55,000 nt of DNA, from positions 667,501-722,500 of the forward strand of contig JACVTC010000070.1 in NCBI GenBank assembly GCA_016946835.1. The letters are read 5' to 3'. A program made the translations under genes and the position numbers. This DNA is from Neocallimastix lanati (nom. inval.) (Eukaryota > Neocallimastigomycota > Neocallimastigomycetes > Neocallimastigales > Neocallimastigaceae). This document shows positions 11,287-21,593 of this stretch, in pieces (the stretch's first letter is position 1; every line of letters starts with the position of its first letter). The notes under the pieces were generated by a model. The model saw only the letters and a program-made list of their open reading frames with translations. It had not been told where the DNA came from and ran no database searches.

Positions 11287-11652
11287 TTTTTTATTTATTT
11301 ATTTATTTATTATTTATTATTTATTATTTATTATTTATTATTTATTATTTATTATTTATTTATTTATTTATTTATTATTTATTATTTATTATTTATTATT
11401 TATTATTTATTATTTATTATTTATTATTTATTATTTATTATTTATTATTTATTATTTATTATTTATTATTTATTATTTATTATTTATTATTTATTATTTA
11501 TTATTTATTATTTATTATTTATTATTTATTATTTATTATTTATTATTTATTATTTATTATTTATTATTTATTATTCGATTATTTATTATTTATTATTTAC
11601 TATTTATTATTTATTATTTATTTATTTATTTATTTATTTATTATTTATTTAA
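11287..11652. repeat. Heptanucleotide array (TTTATTA)n
   Basis: About 50 tandem copies of TTTATTA, with a few ATTT tetramer patches at both ends and single-base interruptions (for example near 11574). The complementary unit is TAATAAA, which contains AATAAA. Open frames across it, encoding Tyr/Leu/Phe/Ile repeats, are by-products of the repeat. Confidence 0.95.
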
Positions 11653-13008
11653 TGTTTATAATTAAAGATAAAAATAAAGTCAAAAAAAAATATTATCTAT
11701 AAAATTATTTTTTTTTTCATTTACTAAATAATATATTTTCAAAATAGAATAAAAAAAAAAACGTATATACAAGAAGAAGAAAAAAAAAATTAAAATGTTT
11801 AGTATTTCAAAAAAGCAAATAAATAAGCAAATAAGCAAATCAACGAAACTTTCTAACAATCAATGAATGATAGTTAATAAGTCTTAATGGACTAATAGAT
11901 GAAACAATTAAATTTATAAATATTATATGTACATAAATAAAATAAAATTTTTATGTATAGAAAATACATAAATTAATTTAAGAAAAAGAAAAAGAAAAAA
12001 AATAAAAAAAAAAAAAAAGTAAATAATAATTTAATAAATTTAATTATTACTAATCAATTAAAATAATGAATTATCTTAAACAAAAAAAAAAAAAAATATG
12101 TATAAATATATATATTTATTTATTTATATATTTATATATTAATTATTATCATATGAGTAATATGTCTCCACACTTTATTTATGCATTCTAAAACAATTTC
12201 CTCTCTGAACAATAACATCTTAGAAATAGATATATAATATTACATCTACATATTCTACATATATCCTAATACATGAAAAATAAAAAGAATTAAAAAAAAA
12301 TTAAAAAAAAAAAATAAAAAAAAATAAACGATAATAAAATATTTTATTTAAATATATTGTCACATTAAATGCTTTCAAGTATTCTTTAGTTTTATTCATT
12401 GGTTTTATATAAAGAATATTTTATTTAATATAAATTTTTTAAAGGAAATAAATAATAATTAATAATACTTTTTTAAAAAATATGTAAATTGAATGCCATA
12501 GATGTTCAATTTACTATTATAATTATTAATAAATAATATTTTGTAATTTTATAAATTAATTATGTATATAAGTATAAATTATATGCATTATAATAAAAAA
12601 AAAAAAAAAAAAAAATTTTTGATTAATTAATAATATTATTACTATATATCGAATTTGTTTTTTTTTTTTTTTATTATTATTATTTTTATGGAATATTTAA
12701 TTCTTAATTTGACAACAATATATATATGTGTATATTACATTTCAACATAACCACCATATTAAAAAAAAAAAAAAAAGTACAAATTGAATAAAATAAAATA
12801 AAAAGTGGAATAAGAATATAAATTACAGATTAATAAAATAAAAAATTAAATAATAGTATGTATTATACTATTAACAAATAATATTAAAGAAAATATTAAT
12901 AATTTTCTAAAAGAAATAATAAGCAATATACCCATATATAAAAAGAATTATTAATTCAAATAGAATTAAAATTTTTTAAATAATAATAATATTTAATATA
13001 TTATAATT
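11653..13008. other. AT-rich spacer
   Basis: No gene is visible on either strand. It has short poly-A and poly-T runs, TA repeats and a patch at 12150-12260 with slightly more C. None of it reads as coding. Confidence 0.55.
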
Positions 13009-13422
13009 GGGAGTATTACACTCTGTAATGTGGCTTTATAATATATGTGGCGTAATAAATAAACCGTTTAATGTAAAAGTGGCTCGCTTATATTAAATAA
13101 TAAAAGTATTTATTAAATAATAAAACATTATTTAATAATATTTAATTTCAGACATATATTTTAATGGATGTGGTGTATTTGGTGTATTTCGAATATATGC
13201 ATATCGAAATGTGGTATTCGTAATGTTGTAATTTAGCGTCATAAATTTAATATTTTTTAATACAATTATATTTTCTTAATTATTTCTTAACAAAAAAAGG
13301 ACTAATTAATAAATATTAATTTATATATTTATAAGAAATATTTAGATCTAAATAATAAAAATAAATAAATAATTAATAATTATATAAAAATTTTATTTTC
13401 TAGTAATAAAGACATATCTAAG

Positions 13423-13464
<42 letters not shown>

Positions 13465-13859
13465 TATTTCCTAATATAAATACTAAATATTGTATTTGGT
13501 ACTATAAAAAGAGTATTGGAGTTTAAAAAATAAAAAAAAAAAAGAATTATGAAATATAAGGAAGAGCTGCATTTCCCCAAATTGCATTTCGCAAGGTTGC
13601 ATTTCGACAAGTGGAGTATTGATATAAATAAATAAATAAATAAATAAATAAAGATTAATTCAAAATAATTTTTTTAAACATGTTTTTATTTAATATTAAT
13701 AATATTTAATTTTATTTATTGATTTATTTAGTTAATAATTTTCAAATTTGGCGAAATGCAACTTGGAGAAATGGTACATTTTTAATACGCCACATACTTT
13801 CAAAAAATTACGGAAATGCAAACCTGGCGAAATGCAATTTGGCGACATGCACCACTCCC
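13009..13859. mobile_element. MITE-like element(s) with GCATTTCGCC subterminal motifs
   Basis: The outer ends are GGGAGT (13009-13014) and ACTCCC (13854-13859), and GTGGCGTA (about 13047) pairs with TACGCCAC (13787-13794). Inside, a stronger inverted pair is clear: 13565-13606 (GAGCTGCATTTCCCCAAATTGC...) against 13812-13857. Both arms share the 12-mer AAATTGCATTTC and flanking GCATTTCG units. The word GCGAAATGCAA or its complement recurs at least five times. There is no transposase frame, so this is a non-autonomous DNA element, possibly a 295-bp one nested in or next to an 850-bp one. No clean target-site duplication was found and the superfamily is unassigned. Confidence 0.65.
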
Positions 13860-13944
13860 GAAATAAAAAATAATAATATATATTTACTATAAAGTAATTT
13901 CGAATTTACCTTTTGTAAAATCTGAATATATAAGTGATATTTAT

Positions 13945-14580
13945 AGTAAAATATGATATGAAACAAAAAAAAAAAAAAAAAAAAAAAAATTAGGAAAAAC
14001 TGATGAAATCAATATTTTAATTGAAAAATAAAGAAACTATAGAGTCTAAATTAATTGATAATGGAAGACCTAGAAATGATATTATTGAATTATGATTTAA
14101 ATGTTTAATAAATTAAAATGATATAATCATAATTTATAAATTAATGACAGAGTAATGATCAAATGAAAAAGATAATCTGAATTCCGTCAAAATTATTATT
14201 AATAATTAAAAATTATTCTTAATTAAAATCAATAATGGTTTAAAATTTTAATATTTTTTTGAAAATTTAATTTTTTTAAAAAATATTTTATTTTTTTAAT
14301 TAATATTTTATTTTTAAATAATACTTTATTTTTACAGGATATTATATTAATGTATTTATTTTTAAAGTAAAAATATAAACCTTTTTAATTTTAATTTTTT
14401 ATTAAAATAAAGAATACTTTATTTTAAAAAATAATTTTTTATATTTTTAATATTTATAATCCCTTTTAAATTTTAAATATATATATATATTATTTTAAAT
14501 ACTTTTTATAGATTTCAAAAATATTTTATTATTTTTTAAATATATACATATATAATGAAAATTTCAAGAGTATTTTATTT
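13945..14580 (+). mobile_element. Decayed FLYWCH-type transposon remnant, copy 2
   Basis: This is the 3' part of the element at 440-1215. Shared blocks include TTGATAATGGAA, TTAAATG, AATGACAGAGTAATGATCAA, and the TATTATTAATAATTAAA stretch near 14190. A tail around 14440-14580 (AAATACTTTTTATAGATTTC...) matches 1145-1215. Multiple stops break any frame. It lies 85 bp from the MITE-like element, so insertions cluster here. Confidence 0.55.
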
Positions 14581-16784
14581 TTATTATTTTTTTTTTTATT
14601 TTTTTAAAAATAAATGTAAAATAAATGATAAAATATTTAATTTTAAAAATATTTTTTAATATTTTTTGTTAAAATAATGATAAAGTAATATTTAATATTA
14701 TTAAATTTTAAAGATATATTTTTAATATATTTTTTTTGTTAAAATAATAATATTATTTAATTTTAAAGATCTATTTTAATATTTAAATATCAAAAATTAT
14801 ATATATATATATATATTTAAAATTTAAAAAAAAAAAAAAAATTAACCCATTTATATTTATTTCTAATTTTATTCAATTAAAAAATTAAAAATATGGGGCC
14901 TAAATTTCTAATTAAAATTTTTATTTATAAGCCACGTTCTGAAATATAACCTATTCCTATAAAAATTTATTTAGTTAATAATCATCATTATATATTATCT
15001 TTTATTATTATTATTATGATGACTTTTTTTTTTATGATAATTTATTATTTAATAATTCATCACCACATGTAATTAAGAAGCTAAAAAATTAAGGCAAAAA
15101 AAATAATAAGAAATCATACATTTTAAACATCACCTATATATATATATTTAAATAAAAAAAAAAGTATATACAAAAGAAAAAAAAAAAAAAAAAAAGCAAA
15201 AAAAAGTAGAATAAAAGAAAACTAATGAAAAGTATAAATAAAATTAAAAGTTAAAAAAATAAACCGAAACCAAAACGAAAAAAAAAAAAAAAAATCCAAG
15301 AGAAAATTATAAATATATTAGAGACAGACGTTAAATCAATTTTTTTAAAACAAAAAAAAAAAATTTAAATTTCTTGCATTTAATTGATCTGTTCCCCGGG
15401 GGAATACTAGTATAATAAACATATTTACCAATAAAACTTTCAGTATTTCTCCAGGAAGTTTATTACTGTGTTTAGATATTATTAATCTACATACTTTTTT
15501 TTTTTTTTTTTTATTTTTTATCTAAATAAATAATATTGAAAGAGTCGGTATATTTTTTTTCTGACTAAATAAAAAATAATAAAAGAAGACTCTTTCTAAC
15601 TTTTTAAAAATTTTTAAAAATCATCAAATTATCACCTTAGCACAAAAACTAGCTGTATATAGAAAGCAATAAATAGTTCCTTTAGATAGATTACAAATAG
15701 TAGTATTGGAGGTCTTATTTTTAAACCCAAAAAAACTCCAAAAAAAAACCTTGATTAAAAGCAGCTGCAGCTTGTGCTTTTTTAGTGATTTTTTTATTTA
15801 TTTATTTATTTATTTGATCTTAACAAAGGTGCATAATAAAGAACTGAACTAAGAGGATAAAGGAATCTAGAATATAAATTTTTCTAAAAGTGAAAATTTT
15901 ATATATATTAATATTATTTCATTTTATTTCATTTTATTTAATTTTATTTTATTATATTTAAAAAAAAAAAAAATTATATAAATATTAAAAAACTAATCAA
16001 TGTATATAAATGAATATACACAAATATATAAAAATATTCATTAGTATACATATAAAAAATATATATTTATCTATAATATTCAACATTACATGTAAAAATA
16101 TCTATATTTAAGTATATTAAAATAAGTTCTTAAATTGTAATATAAAAAATTTTTTTTTTTTTAGATTAGGAAAATATTTAATATTATCAAAAAAAAAAAA
16201 AAAGTATATATATATATATCATAATTTATTTTATTTCTCTAATAATTGTAATAATTCATATATATATATATATTTTAATATTATTTTTTTTTATTTATTT
16301 TTTTAACCTTTTTTTTGTGTTATTGTATATTAATATTTTATTTTTTACATTATTTAATTATATATTAATATAGTTAAATAAAATAGAATAGATTAGATTA
16401 GAATAAAAAAAAAATAATCTAAAATTTATTTATAATCTAAAATTATTATAACTATCATATTATTTCAATAATCATATATTTCTATTAAAAGAAATTTTTT
16501 TTATATATGTAAAACAAAATGAAACTTTTAATTAATTTATAATATTTATTATTATTATTAATTATTAATTATAATTAATTATTATTATTAATTATAAATA
16601 TTATTTTATGATTCATATATTTTGATAAGGATTGAATCTTTAATTTATTTAAAAATTAAACCATATATTAAACAGAATGTTGGTTTAATTTGCTATATTT
16701 ATGACTATTCTTATAGATATAAAAGTTAGAAAGATAATATAATGTACTAAATTATAGAATTTTATATCTCATTATTTGTTTATC

Positions 16785-16815
<31 letters not shown>

Positions 16816-16924
16816 AGAGAGAATAATAAATATGGAATTAATATTTATTATAATTAGTATAATTAATACATTTACCTATTGAAATGTTTTCAACAAATAT
16901 AATTAGTTGAACGATTATTATTTT

Positions 16925-17067
16925 AATTATTAATTAAACTACTTAGCACAAATAAAGCACAAATAATAATGATCATAGTAATAATAGTAATAATAATAAT
17001 AATAATAATAATGTAATAATAGTAATAATAAGGTAATAATAGTAATAGTAATTTTATTATTTTAATT
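16925..17067. repeat. Direct duplication, copy 1 (pair with 17581-17703)
   Basis: The block from TTAATTAAACTACTTAGCAC through TAATGATCATAGTAATAATA and GTAATAATAAGGTAATAATA recurs 650 bp away at 17581-17703 with few changes. Each copy carries a (TAA)n stretch of different length. This reads as a local segmental duplication. Confidence 0.85.
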
Positions 17068-17231
17068 GTTCTATTATGTTTTATTATCATTTTTATAATT
17101 TTTATTTTAAAAAATTAAATATATATATATATTATTTTAATTTTATTTTAAAAAAATAAAATATATATATGTATATGTATTTTAAAAGTAAATTTATTTA
17201 CATAAATATAAATATAATAGACTAAAAATTA

Positions 17232-17269
<38 letters not shown>

Positions 17270-17580
17270 TAGTACATAATAATAAAATATAATACATTAT
17301 TGTTAATTGGTTATAATTATTTAAATATATTTAATATTATAATAATTATTAATTAGTACTAATATTTTTTTATGTAAGCATATATTTATATTAAAATAAA
17401 ATTTTTTTAAAAGATTAGATTATATTCATTTGGGACTAAAACAAAATGTTTTTTTAAAATGATTATTTAGAAAAGAATAAATGATTCATTTTAATTTAAA
17501 TTATTTTTTGTATTTACATATTTTCATAATTTTATATCAAACTATAAATACAAATCTCTAAAATTTTAAAGAAAAATAAT

Positions 17581-17703
17581 AATTATTAATTAAACTACTT
17601 AGCACAAATAATAATGATCATAGTAATAATAATAATAATAATAATGATGTAATAATAGTAATAATAAGGTAATAATAGTAATAGTAAATTTATTATTTTA
17701 ATT
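17581..17703. repeat. Direct duplication, copy 2
   Basis: Second copy of the block at 16925-17067, shorter by a few TAA units and lacking a CACAAATAAAG duplication present in copy 1. Confidence 0.85.
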
Positions 17704-19506
17704 CATAAAATAATGAAAATAAATAAATAATTAAAAAAAAAAAAAAAAAAAGTAAAAATTAAATATTAAAGAGAAAGAAAATAAAGATTTATCTTTAGAT
17801 GCAATTATTTATTTATTCAAAATAATAATTTATAAAGTAATAGTCATTGATATAAAAAAAGAATAATTTTTTACAAAAACAGCTCTTTTTTAAAAATTAT
17901 AAATTTATTTTATATTCTTATTTCAACTTTTATATATGGTTTAGTAAAAAAAAAAAAATATATATATATATATATATATTAGGAATATAAAAAAATGTAT
18001 TTATTTATTTATTTAATTATTTATTACTATTTACTTTTTTTATTTATATATATATTGATATTTGTATATTGTATATATTGATATTTATTAATTTTTAGTT
18101 ATTAGCAATATAACATATTATTTATCCATTTTTGTATAATGATATATCCTTAAATTTGATCAATTTAAATATCATAAAAAAAGTAATAATAATAATAATA
18201 ATAATAATATTAAAAATAATATTAAAAAGATGGGCTGAAATTTAAATTAGTAGTACAAATTGAATAATAAATAAAAAAAAAAATATGGATATAAAATAGA
18301 TATAAATTAATTTAAATATATAAAAAATTTAATCATTTCTCTATCTATGAATTTAAATGAATTTAAATATAAATCTTTTAAATTTTTATTATAAATAATT
18401 TTTATTTTTATTCATAAAAATTGTTTATAAAAGAAATATTATAAAATATTGTAATTATTGATTATTGATTTATAATAAAAAATATATATATATTTTTTAT
18501 TTTTATTTTATTTTTCTATAACAAATACATTTAAATTTAAATTTAAATTGATGTATAAAGAAAAAGTGACTTTAGGTATTGAATTAAAAAAAATATATGT
18601 TAATAATAATGTAAAAGTTAATAGTAATGTAAAATAAAATAAAATAAAATAAAAATAAAATAAAATAAAAATAAAATAATAAAAAACAAAAAAAAAAAAA
18701 AAATATTAAAAAAAATATTTAACTTTCTAAATTAAATTTTAAAAGATTTTAATTTGATTTTTAATAATAAAATTAAAAATTAAATTTCCATAAAAAAACA
18801 AAAAAAAAACAAAAAAACAAAAAAAAAAATTAAATATTGAAATATATGAAAATTAATTAATTCAGAATAAATAAATAATTAAATAAATTTTAAATAGATT
18901 TAAAATAAAAGAAATAAAATAACATATTACAATACATTATATATAATATTTTATAATATAAATTATATCATAATATATGTAATAATATTTTATGTTTATA
19001 TTATTAATATATTAACATTTATATTGCATAAAATCAATTTCAATTTTTTTTTTTTTATTTTATTTTATGTTGATATGAAATTTTTATACATAATAAAAAC
19101 TAAGCAATACTTTTATGCCGAAGTGAAGTCATCTTATACACTGATTATTATTATATAAATGAATATTATATGCGTATAAATATTAATTCTAGTTAGTTTG
19201 AAGGAATAAATATAAATTTATCTATTAATTATTATCTCTCTCTCTCTCTAAATATATATATATATTTTTTATTATTATTTATTATTCAATATTATTCAAT
19301 ATCATTAATGTAAAGTTTTTTTTTTTTTTTTTTTTTTAAAGTAACTTAGTGAATAATTTTTTTAATATCTAAAATCTTTTCTGTAGAGGAGAATTGACTT
19401 AAGTGAGATGATTTAACTGCCAAGAAGATTTCCTTTTTTTTTTTTTTTTTATTTTATTACATTTACATTCAAGAATATTCAATTTATTTTTGGGGATTAT
19501 TATTTA

Positions 19507-19554
<48 letters not shown>

Positions 19555-19932
19555 TTGGTCTTAACTTGGTAGTCTTTAAAATTTTTATATTTCATTTCAG
19601 TTTATTTCATCGTATTTTTTTTAAAAATATCCAAAATCACTTATAATACTAAATATTTTATTAACATTAAGATATAACTTGTTGCTTATTAAAAAAAAAA
19701 TAATAATAATGATAATAAATATTAATCATTTTTGAAATAAAGGTATTAATCATATTATATAGTGGTCATAAAATAAAATAAAATAATATAAAATATAAGA
19801 AAAAAAATAAAATAAGAAAAAAATAATATAATCATATCAGATATTTGATATGGTAATATATATTGTCAGTGTTAATAATAGTTTGACATGTAGTGGATAT
19901 CAAAAATACTTCACTGTATTAATAAATCACCC

Positions 19933-19967
<35 letters not shown>

Positions 19968-21593
19968 TTTGTCACTCACTTTATTATTTATTAATACACT
20001 ATTTTAAATAAAATACATAAAATAGTATTAATATTCTTTAAATAATTATAATAATAATAGTAATTATAAATTATATAATTAAATAATTAAATAAAAAATT
20101 AAAAAATAAATAATTAATTAAATAAAAAATTAAAAAATAAATAATTAAATAATTAAATAATTAATAATAAATAAATAAATACATAAATACATAAATAAAT
20201 AAATAATTAGATAAATTAACCTTAACCCTTTAATAAAAAAGTAATTAATAATAGGAGAATTTAAAAAAAATCAAAAAATTTTAAAATGTGTTTACTTTCA
20301 ACCAATAATTTTAGGGGTATTATATGATTAACATTTGTTAATTTTAAACCAAAGAAATTAATGTTTTATCGAGAGTTATTAAAATTTTCAAATAAAAAAA
20401 ATATTTTTTAAATTTAATAAAATAGTTACACAAAAAATCTATTTTGTTTTTTTTTTAAACTCTCATATTAATAATACTAATAATAATAAACTTTGTTAAC
20501 TCATTGACAGTAATTAATACCCATATAGAATTGATTTTAATATCTTTTAGTTAACTGTCAACTAATTATTTCATATTCATCAATTGTTAACTAATATTGA
20601 TGTTTTTTTTTTAAATTTTTAACTTAACAATAGTCTTTTACAATTATTTTTAATACGAATTTCTTTTTTAATATTTTATATTATATTATTATATTACATT
20701 ATTATATACAATTACAATATATTATATTATGGAAAATAGAAAAAAGTGTTACAAGATGGATTTTTTTTTTTAATTTTCTTATTATATATTTTATTCTTCT
20801 AGATTATCTTGAAAGATTAATTAAATGATTAAAATAATAAATAATATTAACAGTAATAATAATAATAAATAATTAAATAATAAATAATAATATAATAAAT
20901 AATTAAATAATTAAATAATTAAATAATTAAATAATAAATAATAATAATTATGATTATTTGTTCTGTTTTAAAAAAAAGTAATATATTAATTATTAAATCT
21001 AATATATTAAAATATAATTTAAAATAAAAAAAAATTTTTTTAAACGTAGATTTTTGAAATTAATATAAATATTCAAAGTTTTCATCATTAACAAATTTTT
21101 TTATTTCATCATTATCCATAAAAATATTTTATTAATAAAAAAAATAAATATTTTTTTTTTTATATTTTCAAAATAAATTAAGAAAAGTTTTTAAATTGTT
21201 TATAATATAAATTATTATAATATCGTGTAACAATACTATAATAATTTTTCATACAAGAGATAAATTCTATAAAAGAAAGAATAATAAATAATAATAATAA
21301 TAAATAAGAAAAAATATTTCAACTTTTTAAAAAAAAGATTTTAAAAAAAAAATTTAAAAATACTATTTCAAAATATCGTGTAACAGTAAATACTATAAAA
21401 AAAAATATAGTTTATAAAAATAAATTTAATAAAAAAAAAAAAAATAAATTAAATAATTAATTTTAAAATAATTGCTAAGTATAGTTTTATTATAACAATA
21501 AAATAAAATAATAAATCTAAAAAAAAAAAAAAATTTTTTTCATTGAAATAAATAAAGTATTATATAATAAAAAAAAAAAAAAAAATAAACAAA

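Larger units (their letters stand above)
14581..21593. other. Seven-kb AT-rich spacer
   Basis: No gene is supported on either strand. It contains poly-A/T runs (for example A at 17240-17266 and T at 19932-19965), TA repeats, a (TTA)n tract at 19504-19555 and a 130-bp direct duplication described separately. A CCCCGGGGG patch at 15393-15401 is the only GC-rich spot. The segment 15640-15780 is slightly richer in G+C but has no readable frame. The last 55 bases before 21594 are A-rich, typical of 5' leaders here. Confidence 0.55.

Noticed and set aside
11247-11702. Overlapping plus-strand open frames of 135-151 codons
   Set aside because: They consist only of Tyr/Leu/Phe/Ile repeats produced by the TTTATTA array.
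15385-15410. CCCCGGGGG patch in pure AT DNA
   Set aside because: Isolated; no stem, gene or repeat match nearby supports a function.
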